64,000 nt of DNA from Gallaecimonas sp. GXIMD4217 (GTDB lineage: Bacteria; Pseudomonadota; Gammaproteobacteria; Enterobacterales; Gallaecimonadaceae): contig NZ_CP149925.1 in assembly GCF_038087665.1 (NCBI RefSeq), positions 248,001-312,000 on the forward strand, given 5' to 3'. A program made the position numbers and the translations under genes. A model generated the notes under the pieces. It did not search any database. It worked only from the letters and a program-made list of their open reading frames with translations, and had not been told where the DNA came from. Of this stretch, positions 39,076-48,514 are shown piece by piece. Numbering within the stretch: position 1 is the stretch's first letter; every line of letters starts with the position of its first letter.

Positions 39076-39126
39076 GTCAGTAGTAACCATCTTCGGGGTT
39101 GTGTACCTGGGGATCTTCCAGCACGG
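39076..39126. repeat. 51-bp direct repeat, copy 2 (functional 3' end of the 63-residue gene)
   Basis: Partner of 37947-37997 (50/51 identical). This copy is continuous with the body of the gene on the reverse strand and supplies its stop and last 15 or so codons. Confidence 0.95.
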
Positions 39127-39268
39127 CGGAGAAATCCACCTCGAACTCGTGCTTGTCGAACTGGTCCTGCAGGCGCAGCTTGCGGTGCTCCCTGTCCACG
39201 CTGACCACCCAGCCGCAGCCCTGGCGGGTGGCGCAGAGCATGCCTTCGTGCAGTTTGTTGACGTCCAT
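39077..39268 (-). CDS. Small conserved-looking protein of unknown function (63 residues)
   Basis: Sixty-three residues, MDVNKLHEGMLCATRQGCGW and onward, with a strong ribosome binding site (TAAGGAGG) 5 bases before the start and codon use like the core genome. The N-terminal part suggests a small beta-barrel (GMLCATRQGCGWVVSVDRE), and the C-terminus is acidic. Two cysteines are at 12 and 18. I do not recognise a family. Its 3' end was the site of the neighbouring insertion but its frame is intact. Confidence 0.75.
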   Translation of the reverse strand: MDVNKLHEGMLCATRQGCGWVVSVDREHRKLRLQDQFDKHEFEVDFSAVLEDPQVHNPEDGYY

Positions 39269-39316
39269 AGGGCCTCCTTAAACGAGTGCTCCTATCACTT
39301 AAGTCTAGTCGCCAAC

Positions 39317-39343
39317 AAAAGGCCCGGCAGTGCCGGGCCTTTT
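39317..39343. terminator. Terminator of darP
   Basis: AAAAGGCCCGGCA/TGCCGGGCCTTTT, a 13-base near-perfect stem, sits immediately after the leftward darP stop and upstream of the 63-residue gene. Confidence 0.9.
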
Positions 39344-39344
39344 C

Positions 39345-39857
39345 TCAGTCGGTCAGGATGCCCTTGAGCAGCTGGAACAGCTCCCGGTAGGACTTGGGTG
39401 CCTTGTTGGCAGCCTTCTCCTTCTTGGTCTGGCGGACCAGCTGGCGCAGGCGCTGGATCTCCACCTGGGGATACTGCTCGATGAAGGCCTGGAGTTGGGC
39501 GTTGTCGCCGTCCACCAGCTTGTCGCGCCACTGCTCCACCAGGTGCAGCTTGGCGTTTTCCAGGGCATGGCGGTTCTTGATCTTGTCAAGGGCCTGCTGG
39601 ATGGGCTCGGGATCCCGTGCACGCATCAGCTTGCCGATGTACTGGCGCTGGCGGCGGAAGGCCTCGTGCTTCTTGCGGATGCGCTGGGCCAGCTCGATGG
39701 CCTCCAGCAGATCCTCGTCCAGGGGGATGGTCTTGAGCTGGCTGGCAGTGAGTTCGATCAGCTCATTGCCCAGATCCTGCAGGGCTTCGCTGTCGCGCTT
39801 CAGTTCGCTCTTGGATACGTAGATGATTTCTTCGTCGTCTTTCTCGAAGTCGCTCAT
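39345..39857 (-). CDS. darP: Ribosome-associated protein DarP (YjgA)
   Basis: The 170-residue acidic/helical protein starts [20 protein letters not shown]. It matches YjgA/DarP in the N-terminal [15 protein letters not shown] and the central LPLDE-like [12 protein letters not shown], followed by a charged helix ([20 protein letters not shown]). DarP binds late 50S precursors and stabilises active centres of the large subunit in E. coli. It is divergent from pmbA, as yjgA and pmbA are neighbours in many gammaproteobacteria. In-frame codons upstream of 39857 run into the pmbA side and are not credible. Confidence 0.9.
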   Translation of the reverse strand: MSDFEKDDEEIIYVSKSELKRDSEALQDLGNELIELTASQLKTIPLDEDLLEAIELAQRIRKKHEAFRRQRQYIGKLMRARDPEPIQQALDKIKNRHALENAKLHLVEQWRDKLVDGDNAQLQAFIEQYPQVEIQRLRQLVRQTKKEKAANKAPKSYRELFQLLKGILTD

Positions 39858-39969
39858 GGCATCGCACGGTCGGAAAAGTTTTCCCAATGATACCAGCTTG
39901 GCGCCCCTAAGGCGGCCCCCCGCTGTGATATCCTTTGCCCAAACCGATGAACAACGAAATTGGCATACC

Positions 39970-41313
39970 GTGACCGATAAAGTGCAGATCGAAAAGGAGA
40001 TGGCCGAGGTCCAGAAACTGGTCCGCTTTGGCCTGGATTGCGCCGCCGAGCTGGGTGCCAGCGGCGCCGAGATGGCCATTTCCCGCCAGGCCGGCCTCAG
40101 CGTGTCCACCCGCCTGGGCGAGGTGGAGAACGTCGAGTTCAACAAGGACGGCGCCCTGGGCGTGACCCTGTACCGGGGCCGCAGCAAGGGCTCGGCGTCG
40201 ACCTCGGATCTGCGTCCGGAGGCCATCCGCGAGGCGGTGGCCGCCGCCGATCGCATCGCCCGCCTGACCGGCGAGGACCAGGCCTCGGGCCTGGCCGATC
40301 GCGAGTTGATGGCTTTCGATTACCCGGATCTGGATCTCTGCCACCCCGCCGACCTGGATGCCGAGCAGGCCATCGCCCTGGCCAGGGAGTGCGAGCAGGC
40401 GGCCCTGGCCGCCGACAAGCGCATCGTCAATTCCGAAGGTGCCAGCTTCAACAGCCACGCCGGCTTCAAGGTCTACGGCAACAGCCACGGCATGATCGGT
40501 GCCTACCCCTCCAGCCGCCACAGCCTGTCCTGCGTGGTCATCGCCCAGGATGGCGAGCAGATGGAGCGCGACTACGACTATAGCCTGGCCCGCCGCCTGG
40601 GCGACCTGGACGACGCCAGGACCCTGGGGCTCAAGGCCGCCGACAAGACCCTGGCCCGCCTGGGCGCCCGCAAGCTCGGCACCATGCAGGTGCCGGTGCT
40701 GTTCGCCGCCGACGTGGCCACCGGCCTCTGGGGCCACCTGGTGGGCGCCATCAGCGGCGGCAGCCTGTACCGCAAGGCCAGCTTCCTCTGCGATCACCTG
40801 GGCAAGGCCATACTGCCGGACTTCGTCAACATCCACGAGGATCCGCTGTTGCCGGTTGGCCTGGCCAGTTCACCCTTCGACAGCGAAGGGGTGATCACCA
40901 GGGCCCGCGACATCGTCAGGGGCGGTGTGCTGGAAACCTACCTGCTGACCAGCTATTCGGCGCGCAAGCTCGGCCTTGCCACCACCGGCCATGCCGGTGG
41001 CATCTACAACTGGTTCGTGGACGGCAATGGCGACGACTTCGACGCCATGGTGCGCCGCCTGGACAAGGGCCTGGTGGTCACCGAGCTGATGGGCCAGGGC
41101 GTCAACATGGTCACCGGCGACTATTCCCGCGGTGCCGCCGGCTTCTGGGTGGAAAACGGCAAGATCCAGTACCCGGTCCACGAGATCACCATAGCCGGCA
41201 ACCTCAAGGAGATGCTGGCGGGGATCCAGGCCATCGGCTCCGACCAGGAGCGCCGTGCCGGCATCCACACCGGCTCTGTGCTGATCGACAAGATGACGGT
41301 GGCCGGCAGCTGA
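39970..41313 (+). CDS. pmbA: Metalloprotease subunit PmbA (TldE)
   Basis: A 447-residue protein from GTG 39970 ([17 protein letters not shown]); ATG 40000 is the alternative. Upstream ATGs give an N-terminus unlike homologues and overlap darP. Conserved segments include [28 protein letters not shown] and the C-terminal [19 protein letters not shown]. PmbA lacks the HExxxH of TldD and is the partner subunit of the TldD/TldE protease. The two genes are separated here by the insertion, the 63-residue gene and darP. Confidence 0.93.
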   Translation: MTDKVQIEKEMAEVQKLVRFGLDCAAELGASGAEMAISRQAGLSVSTRLGEVENVEFNKDGALGVTLYRGRSKGSASTSDLRPEAIREAVAAADRIARLTGEDQASGLADRELMAFDYPDLDLCHPADLDAEQAIALARECEQAALAADKRIVNSEGASFNSHAGFKVYGNSHGMIGAYPSSRHSLSCVVIAQDGEQMERDYDYSLARRLGDLDDARTLGLKAADKTLARLGARKLGTMQVPVLFAADVATGLWGHLVGAISGGSLYRKASFLCDHLGKAILPDFVNIHEDPLLPVGLASSPFDSEGVITRARDIVRGGVLETYLLTSYSARKLGLATTGHAGGIYNWFVDGNGDDFDAMVRRLDKGLVVTELMGQGVNMVTGDYSRGAAGFWVENGKIQYPVHEITIAGNLKEMLAGIQAIGSDQERRAGIHTGSVLIDKMTVAGS

Positions 41314-41333
41314 GCCGGCATCGCAGTGAAACG

Positions 41334-41357
41334 AAAGGGGCCCTTGGGCCCCTTTTT
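41334..41357. terminator. Bidirectional terminator between pmbA and mgtE
   Basis: AAAGGGGCCC, TT and GGGCCCCTTT form a 10-base perfect stem followed by T residues. It reaches the mgtE stop codon and can serve both convergent genes. Confidence 0.88.
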
Positions 41358-42702
41358 AGTTGAGCATGAGGGTGGCCGAGCCCAGGAAGGCGAACAGCCC
41401 CACCACGTCGGTAACCGTGGTCAGCACCACGCCGCCGGCCAGGGCCGGATCGATGTTGAGCTTCTTCATGCCAATGGGCACCAGTACCCCGGTCACGGCG
41501 GCGGCCACCAGGTTGATGCCCATGGCGAAGGCGATGATCAACGCCAGATACCAGTTGCCCTTCCAGAGCGCCACCACCAGGGCGATGAGCACCGCCCAGA
41601 TCAGGCCGTTGAGCAGGCCTATGGCCAGCTCCTTGGAAAACAGCCAGCGGCTGTTGGAGGGGCCCACGTGGCCCAGGGCCATGCCGCGGATCACCAGGGT
41701 CAGGGTCTGGGAGCCGGCGATGCCGCCCATGGACGGCACTATGGTCATCAGCACCGCCAGGGTGGCCAGCTGCGCCAGGGTGGCCTCGAACAGGTTGGAC
41801 ACGGCGGCCGCCGCCAGGGCGGTGAGCAGGTTCACCCCCAGCCAGAGGGTGCGGCGGCGGGTGCTCTTGATGACGGGGGCGAAGGTGTCTTCCTCGTCGT
41901 CCAGGCCGGCCAGGCTCATCATGGAGTGGCTGGCGTCCTCGCGGACGATGTCCATGACGTCATCGACGGTGATCCGGCCCAGCAGCCGGCCGTCGTCGTC
42001 CACCACGGGGGCGGAGTACCAGTCGTAGCGTTCGAACAGCTGGGCCACATCGTTCTCGGCCATGTCGGCGTTGATGGGATCCGGCTCCTCGTCCATCACC
42101 GCCTTGACGGTTTCGGCGGGATCGGCGGTGACCAGGTTGGCCAGACGGATCTCGCCGATCAGGCGGTCGTGGCGGTTGACCACATAGAGGCTGTCGGTGC
42201 CTTCCGGCAGGGAGCCGCGGCGGCGCAGGTAGCGCAGCACCACGTCCAGGGTCACGTCCGGCCTCAGGGTGATGGTGTCGGTGTTCATGATGGCGCCGGC
42301 GGTGCCGTCCGGGTAGGCCAGGGCCTTCTCCAGGCGGGCCCTGTCCTGGCGGTCCATGGCCTTGAGCACCCGCCGGTAGGCGGCATCGGGCAGGCCCCGC
42401 AGCACGTAGGCCAGGTCGTCGGTCTCCATGCCCTCGGTGGCGGCCGCCACCTTCTCGGGATCCATCAGCCGGAGGATGCCCCGCTGCACCTCTTCCGACA
42501 GTTCGTCGAGGATGTCCCCTTCCTGCTCCGGATCCACCAGCTGCCAGAGCACGGCCCTGGACTTGGGTGGGCTGGATTCCAGCAGGTGGGCCACGTCGGC
42601 CGGATCCATGGAATGGAGCATTTCCCGCACGTGCACGAACATGCCGCTGGACAGGGCGGAACTGACGGCTTCGAAGGCGGGGGCTTTGCTCTCTTCGACC
42701 AT
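41356..42702 (-). CDS. mgtE: Magnesium transporter MgtE
   Basis: A 448-residue MgtE. An N-terminal superhelical domain (about 20-125, with ESSPPKSRAVLWQLV and EEVQRGILRLMDPE) is followed by two CBS domains (about 130-255), a plug helix, then five membrane helices from about 280, with the family motif GGIAGSQTLTLVIRGMALG near the channel-forming segment. Cytoplasmic Mg2+ binding between the N and CBS domains closes the channel in characterised members. It takes up Mg2+ along the membrane potential. Confidence 0.95.
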   Translation of the reverse strand: MVEESKAPAFEAVSSALSSGMFVHVREMLHSMDPADVAHLLESSPPKSRAVLWQLVDPEQEGDILDELSEEVQRGILRLMDPEKVAAATEGMETDDLAYVLRGLPDAAYRRVLKAMDRQDRARLEKALAYPDGTAGAIMNTDTITLRPDVTLDVVLRYLRRRGSLPEGTDSLYVVNRHDRLIGEIRLANLVTADPAETVKAVMDEEPDPINADMAENDVAQLFERYDWYSAPVVDDDGRLLGRITVDDVMDIVREDASHSMMSLAGLDDEEDTFAPVIKSTRRRTLWLGVNLLTALAAAAVSNLFEATLAQLATLAVLMTIVPSMGGIAGSQTLTLVIRGMALGHVGPSNSRWLFSKELAIGLLNGLIWAVLIALVVALWKGNWYLALIIAFAMGINLVAAAVTGVLVPIGMKKLNIDPALAGGVVLTTVTDVVGLFAFLGSATLMLN

Positions 42703-42763
42703 GGCGCTACTCGGGGGCAGGGGTTTCTTGATTGTAACCCAATTCTTTAACTAAAAGAGGGGC

Positions 42764-43033
42764 TTAGTCTTCGTCGAAGCCGGCGTCGATAAGGCCGCAG
42801 ACGGCTTCCAGGGCTTCATGGGCCTGGTCGCCGCTGCAGTGCACGGTCACCGGCAGGCCCTGGCTGCCTTCCAGCAGCAGCAGCGCCAGCACCGAGTTGG
42901 CGTCGGCCTGGCGGCCGTTGGCTTCCAGGCGGATCTCGGCCCGGAACTGGTGGCAGAGCTGCACCAGGGCCGTGGCGGCCCGGGCGTGCAGGCCGAGCCT
43001 GTTCTTGAGGATCAGGGTACGGCTGTGGCGCAT
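42764..43033 (-). CDS. ptsO: Nitrogen-PTS phosphocarrier NPr
   Basis: An 89-residue HPr-family protein, MRHSRTLILKNRLGLHARAA, with the phosphorylated His at residue 16. The HPr regulatory-site region reads GRQADANSVLALLLLEGSQG. It receives phosphate from EI-Ntr (ptsP, not in the window) and passes it to PtsN. The start overlaps the rapZ stop in ATGA, and the gene ends the leftward rpoN cluster. Confidence 0.94.
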   Translation of the reverse strand: MRHSRTLILKNRLGLHARAATALVQLCHQFRAEIRLEANGRQADANSVLALLLLEGSQGLPVTVHCSGDQAHEALEAVCGLIDAGFDED

Positions 43034-43881
43034 CAGTGCTGCAGCTCGCGGTGGCGCAGCTGCACGTCCTTGCCCTTGGTGTCGAAACGGGCCGCCAGCT
43101 GTTCGGCGACATAGACGGACCTGTGCTGGCCGCCGGTGCAGCCGATGGCCACCGTCACATAGGCCCTGTTGTTGCGCTCCAGGTGCGGCAGCCAGCTGTC
43201 CAGGAAGCCGTCCAGCTGCATCACCAGGCGAGTGACCTCGGGCTCGGCGGCCAGGAAGTCCTGCACCGGCTTGTCCTGGCCGGTGAGCGGCTTGAGCTCC
43301 GGTACCCAATGGGGGTTGGGCAGGAAGCGGACGTCGAAGACATAGTCGGCGTCCTTGGGGATGCCGTGCTTGAAGCCGAAGGATTCGAACACCAGGATCA
43401 GCGGCCCTTCCTTCTTGCCCAGCACCCGCTCGCGGACGAGCTCCGCCAGTTGGTGGATGGACAGGCTGGAGCTGTCGATGCGCAGCTGGGCCTTCTCCGC
43501 CAATGGCTCGAGGCGTTGGCGCTCAAGCCTGAGGGCGTCTTCCAGGCTGCACCTGCTGCCACGGGACAGGGGATGCAGGCGCCGCGTCTCGGAAAAGCGC
43601 TTCAGCAGCACCTGTTCGTCGGCATCCAGGTAGATGATGGTGCTCTTGAGGTCGCTGGGGATCCACTCCAGCTCCTCGTCCAGGCCGGTGACATCCTCGG
43701 GCAGGTTGCGGATGTCGATGGAAACCGCCACCTGTTCCACCTGGCCGCGCAGGCTCTCGATCAGCGCCTGCAACAGCGGCAGCGGCAGGTTGTCGACGCA
43801 GTAGTAGCCCAGGTCTTCCAGCACCCGAAGGGCCACGGACTTGCCGGCACCCGAGGTGCCGCTGACGATGACCAGCTTCAT
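43033..43881 (-). CDS. rapZ: RNase adapter protein RapZ
   Basis: The 282-residue P-loop protein has Walker A GTSGAGKS at residues 8-15 and LGYYCVDNLPLPLLQ after it. The C-terminal GCTGGQHRSVYVAEQL is the family hallmark. In enterobacteria RapZ targets the GlmZ small RNA to RNase E and senses glucosamine-6-phosphate, tying amino-sugar supply to envelope synthesis. It overlaps ptsN and ptsO by 4 bases each. Confidence 0.95.
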   Translation of the reverse strand: MKLVIVSGTSGAGKSVALRVLEDLGYYCVDNLPLPLLQALIESLRGQVEQVAVSIDIRNLPEDVTGLDEELEWIPSDLKSTIIYLDADEQVLLKRFSETRRLHPLSRGSRCSLEDALRLERQRLEPLAEKAQLRIDSSSLSIHQLAELVRERVLGKKEGPLILVFESFGFKHGIPKDADYVFDVRFLPNPHWVPELKPLTGQDKPVQDFLAAEPEVTRLVMQLDGFLDSWLPHLERNNRAYVTVAIGCTGGQHRSVYVAEQLAARFDTKGKDVQLRHRELQH

Positions 43882-44333
43882 GGGTTGGCCTCGGTCAGGA
43901 TCTGGTAGAGTTCGGTGTCATCGGCGGCATGGCGTAGCCGGCGCACGGTTTCCTTTTCGGAAAGGCGGCGGGCAATGCTGGCCAGGGTGCTGAGATGGCT
44001 CTGGCACTGCTCCTGTGGCACCAGCAGGGCGATCAGCAGATCCACCGGCTGGTTGTCGATGGCGCCGAAGTCGATGGGCTGGGCCAGCTTGATGGCCACC
44101 GCCACCGTCTTGTCGGTGCCGGCCAGGCGGCCATGGGGCAGGGCGATGCCGTTGCCGATGCCGGTGCTGCCCAGGCGTTCCCGGGCCAGCATGGAATCGA
44201 AGGCGGCGGCGGCATCGATCTGGGGGCACTGCCTGGAGGCCAGTTCGCTGATGACCTCCAGGACCTTTTTCTTGCTGGCACCGGGCGCCAGCATGCTGAC
44301 CGACTCCGGTGCCAGTATGGCGGTGAGTTCCAT
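43878..44333 (-). CDS. ptsN: Nitrogen-PTS EIIA protein PtsN
   Basis: A 151-residue EIIA-Ntr. STGIGNGIALPHGRLAG carries the active-site His at residue 67. It is phosphorylated by NPr; the unphosphorylated form regulates potassium transport and sensor kinases in E. coli. It lies 3 bases after hpf and overlaps rapZ. Confidence 0.95.
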   Translation of the reverse strand: MELTAILAPESVSMLAPGASKKKVLEVISELASRQCPQIDAAAAFDSMLARERLGSTGIGNGIALPHGRLAGTDKTVAVAIKLAQPIDFGAIDNQPVDLLIALLVPQEQCQSHLSTLASIARRLSEKETVRRLRHAADDTELYQILTEANP

Positions 44334-44336
44334 GTC

Positions 44337-44624
44337 TTAGAACTGCTTCATCTTTTCTTTGTGCTTGATGATCTGCCTGTCGAGCTTGTCGATCAGGCCG
44401 TCGATGGCGGCATACATGTCCTGGTGTTCGGCGTTGGCAAAGATCTCGCCGCCGCTGACATTCAGCTTGGCTTCGGCGATCTGCCTGAGTTTTTCCACAT
44501 TGAGGATGACGTGCACGTTGCTGATGTGATCGAAGTGCCGTTCCAGTTTGGCAAACTTGTCGTTGACGTAGTCGCGGATGGGGTCCGTGATCTCGATATG
44601 GTGACCTGTCAGGTTGATTTGCAT
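44337..44624 (-). CDS. hpf: Ribosome hibernation-promoting factor, short form
   Basis: A 95-residue protein, MQINLTGHHIEITDPIRDYV, the length of the short gammaproteobacterial HPF. LNVSGGEIFANAEHQDMYAAIDGLIDKLDRQI covers the conserved RNA-binding face. It binds the 30S decoding centre and, with RMF, forms inactive 100S ribosomes in stationary phase. It lies between rpoN and ptsN as in E. coli. Confidence 0.95.
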   Translation of the reverse strand: MQINLTGHHIEITDPIRDYVNDKFAKLERHFDHISNVHVILNVEKLRQIAEAKLNVSGGEIFANAEHQDMYAAIDGLIDKLDRQIIKHKEKMKQF

Positions 44625-44648
44625 AGCGTCGTCCTTCTTGGCTTGAGC

Positions 44649-46097
44649 CTATAAGAGACTCTTGCGTTGGTTGGAGGGCGGGATGGCCATGGCCTCGCGG
44701 TACTTGGCGATGGTGCGCCTGGCCACCTTGATGCCCTGCTGGGCCAGCAACTCGGCCATCTTGCTGTCGCTCAATGGCTTGGCTGGATTCTCCGCCGCCA
44801 CCAGCTTCTTGATGAAGGCGCGAATGGCCGTCGAGGAACATTCGCCGCCGTCTTCGGTGCTGACATGGCTTGAGAAGAAGTACTTGAGTTCGAAGATCCC
44901 CCTGGGGGTGTGCATGTACTTCTGTGTGGTCACCCTGGAGATGGTCGACTCGTGCATATCCACGGCTTCGGCGATGTCGTTGAGGACCATGGGTTTCATG
45001 GCCTCATCCCCGTATTCGAAGAAGCCCTGCTGGAACTGTACTATGCAACGGGCCACTTTCAACAGTGTCTCGTTGCGGCTCTCCAGGCTCTTCAGGAACC
45101 ACTTGGCCTCCTGGAGATGGGAGCGGATGAACTGGCTGTCGGACTGGTTGCGGGCCTGCCGGCTCATGGCCGCATACTGTTCGTTGATGCGCACCTTGGG
45201 CAGGCTGTCCGGGTTGAGTTCCACCGTCCAGCGTCCGGCCTTCTTGGCCACGGTCACGTCCGGTATCACGTACTGGGCCTCTTCCTGCTGGATGCTGTGG
45301 CCCGGCCTGGGATTGAGGCTCTGGATCAGCCGCAGCGCCTCGCGCAGCCCTTCTTCCTTGAGCTTGGTCTGGCGCATCAGGGTGCGGTAGTCCCTGTTGC
45401 CCAGCAGATCGATATGGTCGCTGACCAGGCACCTGGCCTCCCTGAGCCAGGGCGTCTCGGCGGTGAACTGGCCCAGCTGGATCAGCAGGCACTCCTTGAG
45501 GTCGCGGGCGGCGACGCCGATGGGATCGAAGTGCTGGATGCGTTTGAGGACGGCCTCGACCTCTTCCAGGGACACATCGTCTATGGACAGGCTGTCGAGG
45601 ATCTCCTCGCAACTCTGGCGCAGGTAACCGGCCTCGTCTATGGCGTCGATGATGGCGGTGGCGATGGCCAGATCGGTGTCGCTGAAGGGGGTCAGGCGCA
45701 TCTGCCAGAGCAGGTGGTCCTGGATGCTGTCGCTGGTCTCGCCCTGGTAGAGGTTGTCGTCGTCGGCCGGTCCGGCCGAGCCGGAAACGCCGGCGGAATA
45801 GACCTCATCCCAGGTGGTGTCCACGGGCAGGTCGTCCTTGAGCGCCTGGTCGTTCATGGCCTCGGCGCTGTCCTTTTCCTGGCCATCGGCCTCGCTGTGG
45901 GAGGCCTCTGCGCTGTCCCTGGCGGTGTCCTGTTCCTCATCCTGGTGCTCTTCCAGCAGGGGGTTGCTGTCCAGGGCTTCCTGGATCTCCTGCTGCAACT
46001 CCAGGGACGACAGCTGCAGCAGGCGAATGGCCTGTTGCAGCTGGGGGGTCATGGTCAGTTGCTGCCCGACGCGCAGTTGCAGTGTTGGCTTCATCAC
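44649..46097 (-). CDS. rpoN: RNA polymerase sigma-54 factor
   Basis: A 482-residue sigma-54. Region I is Gln/Leu-rich ([20 protein letters not shown], residues about 7-26) and is followed by an acidic region II (about 50-110). The core-binding region comes next. The C-terminal RpoN box [15 protein letters not shown], near residues 458-472, contacts the -24 element. It needs AAA+ enhancer-binding activators. The gene precedes hpf and follows lptB in the standard order. Confidence 0.97.
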   Translation of the reverse strand: MMKPTLQLRVGQQLTMTPQLQQAIRLLQLSSLELQQEIQEALDSNPLLEEHQDEEQDTARDSAEASHSEADGQEKDSAEAMNDQALKDDLPVDTTWDEVYSAGVSGSAGPADDDNLYQGETSDSIQDHLLWQMRLTPFSDTDLAIATAIIDAIDEAGYLRQSCEEILDSLSIDDVSLEEVEAVLKRIQHFDPIGVAARDLKECLLIQLGQFTAETPWLREARCLVSDHIDLLGNRDYRTLMRQTKLKEEGLREALRLIQSLNPRPGHSIQQEEAQYVIPDVTVAKKAGRWTVELNPDSLPKVRINEQYAAMSRQARNQSDSQFIRSHLQEAKWFLKSLESRNETLLKVARCIVQFQQGFFEYGDEAMKPMVLNDIAEAVDMHESTISRVTTQKYMHTPRGIFELKYFFSSHVSTEDGGECSSTAIRAFIKKLVAAENPAKPLSDSKMAELLAQQGIKVARRTIAKYREAMAIPPSNQRKSLL

Positions 46098-46145
46098 GCT
46101 GTGCGCTTTCCTCCAGGGTGGCTTCTCGGTGCCACCTCTTATTGA

Positions 46146-46871
46146 CTATAGCTGGAACTGGTCACCCAAATAGACGTCCCGGACCTGCTGGTTGTCAAGC
46201 ACGGACTTGGGATCGCCGCTGGCGATCAGCTCGCCGTGGCTGACGATATAGGCGTGCTCGCACACCGACAGGGTTTCCCGCACGTTGTGGTCGGTGATCA
46301 GCACCCCGAGGCCACGATCGCGCAGGTGCTCGATGATCTTCTTGATGTCGATCACCGAGATGGGGTCCACGCCGGCAAAGGGCTCGTCCAGCAGGATGAA
46401 ATCCGGGTTGGCGGCCAGGGCCCGGGCGATCTCCACCCGGCGCCGTTCGCCGCCGGACAGGGCGGCCCCCAGGCTGTCGCGCAGGTGGGTGACGTGGAAT
46501 TCGTCGAGCAGGGCCTCCAGGGCGTCTTCCCGGCCGGCCTTGTCCAGATCCTTGCGGGTCTGCAGCACCGCCATGATGTTGTCGTAGACGCTGAGCTTGC
46601 GGAAGATGGAGGCTTCCTGGGGCAGGTAGCCGATGCCGGCCCGCGCCCGCTCGTGCATGGGGGCCAGGCTGAGATCCCTGTCGTCGATGCGGATGGCGCC
46701 CTTGTCGGCCAGCACCAGGCCCACCACCATGTAGAAGGTGGTGGTCTTGCCGGCGCCGTTGGGGCCCAGCAGACCGACGATCTGACCGGTTTCGACCTTG
46801 AGGCTGACGTCCTTGACCACCTGGCGGCGCTTGTAGCTCTTGGCCAGGTGCTCGGCATGGAGGGTGGCCAT
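46146..46871 (-). CDS. lptB: LPS export ABC transporter ATPase LptB
   Basis: A 241-residue ABC ATPase: Walker [10 protein letters not shown] (about 36-44), signature [15 protein letters not shown] (about 139-153) and Walker [14 protein letters not shown]. LptB2 powers extraction of LPS from the inner membrane with LptF and LptG. The start shares one base with the lptA stop. Confidence 0.97.
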   Translation of the reverse strand: MATLHAEHLAKSYKRRQVVKDVSLKVETGQIVGLLGPNGAGKTTTFYMVVGLVLADKGAIRIDDRDLSLAPMHERARAGIGYLPQEASIFRKLSVYDNIMAVLQTRKDLDKAGREDALEALLDEFHVTHLRDSLGAALSGGERRRVEIARALAANPDFILLDEPFAGVDPISVIDIKKIIEHLRDRGLGVLITDHNVRETLSVCEHAYIVSHGELIASGDPKSVLDNQQVRDVYLGDQFQL

Positions 46872-47425
46872 CAGTTGCCGCCCTCCTGTTCTTCCTGCTC
46901 CGGCTCTTGTTGCTCTTGTTCCGGCTCCGGCTGTTCGGGCTGCGGCGCCGGGTCGAAGATGGTGGTGACCCTGGCGTCTTCGCCCTTGGCCTCGGCGATC
47001 AGCCGCTGGGCATTGAGGTCGTACTGGATCCTGTCGCCCTTGGCCAGGCTGCCCTGCTGCTCGATCTGGGCGTCGCCCTCCATCACCAGCAGCCGCTTCT
47101 GGTTGTCATAGGTGATGGTGTTGGCCTGGGCCCTGACCAGTTCGCCGCTGTCCAGTCGCTGCTGGAAGCGGGCGGGCTGGCCCTTGGTAATGAAGATCTT
47201 GGTGTCTTCCCGGTTGATGACCTCGGCGCTGTCGGCCTGGATATGCAGGCTGCCCTGGCGGATGTCCACCTTGCCCCGGTAGATCAGACGCTGGCGCTTG
47301 CCGTCGGCGTCCCAGTTCTGGGCATTGACGGCGATCTTTTGCCTGAAATCATCCTCGCCGGCCTGGGCCAGCATCGGGCCCAGCAGGGAAGCGAAGAGGG
47401 CGAGGTATTGGAAAGTCTTATTCAT
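46871..47425 (-). CDS. lptA: LPS periplasmic bridge protein LptA
   Basis: The 184-residue protein has signal peptide [22 protein letters not shown], then an OstA/LptA beta-jellyroll ([29 protein letters not shown] and onward). The C-terminal 25 residues are a Glu/Gln/Pro tail ([18 protein letters not shown]), longer than in E. coli and probably disordered. It carries LPS across the periplasm between LptC and LptD. It overlaps lptC by 8 bases. Confidence 0.94.
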   Translation of the reverse strand: MNKTFQYLALFASLLGPMLAQAGEDDFRQKIAVNAQNWDADGKRQRLIYRGKVDIRQGSLHIQADSAEVINREDTKIFITKGQPARFQQRLDSGELVRAQANTITYDNQKRLLVMEGDAQIEQQGSLAKGDRIQYDLNAQRLIAEAKGEDARVTTIFDPAPQPEQPEPEQEQQEPEQEEQEGGN

Positions 47426-47969
47426 AGGTTGCAGTTACCTGATCGAGAAGGCGAACCTTCTGGCCATTCAGTTCGGCGGTCATGCCCTTGCCGCGCATCA
47501 CGAAACGGGGGCCGGAGATGGTGACCCAGTCGTCGCTGCTGAGGGTCTTGGCGTCCAGATCCATCTGCAGGAGGCCCGTTTCGATGCGCTGGATCTGCTG
47601 GTTCGGATCCTGGCTGGAGATAATAACATCGTCTTCCAGGGTCACCAGGCGGTTTTGGCTCACCTTACCCTTGCGGGCCTGGATCCGCCAGGGGCTGGTG
47701 GCCCCCTCGTCGAAGAGCTCGTACTCGGGCTCTTCCAGGAAGGTTTCTTCCAGCTGGCCATAGTGGACCATGGTGGTGGCCTTGACCCGGTTCGCCAGCC
47801 GGCCCTGGTCGTCGTACTGGCTGACCACCAGATCCTGGGCGATGCCGTCCGGCTGGAGATCCTCCACCGTCGGCACCGCCCTGCCGCCGTCCTTGTCCTT
47901 GCCGGGCCAGAAGGCCAGCAGCAGGGCGGCGCCGAACAGCAGTATGATGAAGAAGGTGGCGCGGCTCAC
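47418..47969 (-). CDS. lptC: LPS export inner-membrane protein LptC
   Basis: A 183-residue bitopic protein: one membrane helix at residues 4-20 and a periplasmic LptC domain with DLVVSQYDDQGRLANRVKA and the late VTISGPRFVMRGKGMTAEL segment. It accepts LPS from LptBFG and hands it to LptA. It overlaps kdsC by 4 bases and lptA by 8. Confidence 0.93.
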   Translation of the reverse strand: MSRATFFIILLFGAALLLAFWPGKDKDGGRAVPTVEDLQPDGIAQDLVVSQYDDQGRLANRVKATTMVHYGQLEETFLEEPEYELFDEGATSPWRIQARKGKVSQNRLVTLEDDVIISSQDPNQQIQRIETGLLQMDLDAKTLSSDDWVTISGPRFVMRGKGMTAELNGQKVRLLDQVTATYE

Positions 47970-48514
47970 AGGCTGGCTCCATCCGGGGTCAGGCTGTGGC
48001 CCTGGCTCTGCAGCAGCAGATCGCAGACCTCGCGCACCGCGCCGAAGCCGCCGGGCAGGCGGGTGACGTAATCGGCGGCCTGGCTCACCAGGGGATGGGC
48101 ATCGCTGACCGCCAGGCCCAGGCCGGCCAGCCGGATCAGCTGCAAGTCGGGAATGTCGTCACCTAGGTAGGCGCTCTGGCTTTCCTTGAGGCCCAGCTTG
48201 TCAAGCAGCTCCAGGAAGGCGCAGCGCTTGTCGTGCTGGCCCTGGTAGACGTGGGGCACGCCCAGCTGGGCGAAGCGGTCCGCCACGATCTGGGAGTTGC
48301 GGCCGGTGATCACCGCCACTTCGATGCCGACGGCGCGCAGGGCCTTGACGCCGAAACCGTCACGGGTGTGGAAGGCCTTGAGCTCCTCGCCGTCGTTACC
48401 CAGGTAGATGCGGCCGTCGGAGAAGACGCCGTCGACGTCGCAGACCAGCAGCCTGATGCCCGCGAAGCGGGCGACCAGGGCGTCGTCCATGGGGCCGTAG
48501 AGCATTTCCCGCAT
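47966..48514 (-). CDS. kdsC: 3-deoxy-D-manno-octulosonate 8-phosphate phosphatase KdsC
   Basis: A 182-residue HAD-family C0 phosphatase. LLVCDVDGVFSDGRIYLG (about 22-39) carries the DxD nucleophile pair, and AYLGDDIPDLQLI the second acidic motif. It hydrolyses Kdo-8-phosphate to Kdo for the LPS inner core. It shares one base with kdsD. Confidence 0.96.
   Translation of the reverse strand: MREMLYGPMDDALVARFAGIRLLVCDVDGVFSDGRIYLGNDGEELKAFHTRDGFGVKALRAVGIEVAVITGRNSQIVADRFAQLGVPHVYQGQHDKRCAFLELLDKLGLKESQSAYLGDDIPDLQLIRLAGLGLAVSDAHPLVSQAADYVTRLPGGFGAVREVCDLLLQSQGHSLTPDGASL

Noticed and set aside
37947-39126. Insertion sequence or integron cassette
   Set aside because: No transposase, integrase, terminal inverted repeats or attC-like structure was found. 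Target duplications of 51 bases are not typical of IS elements.
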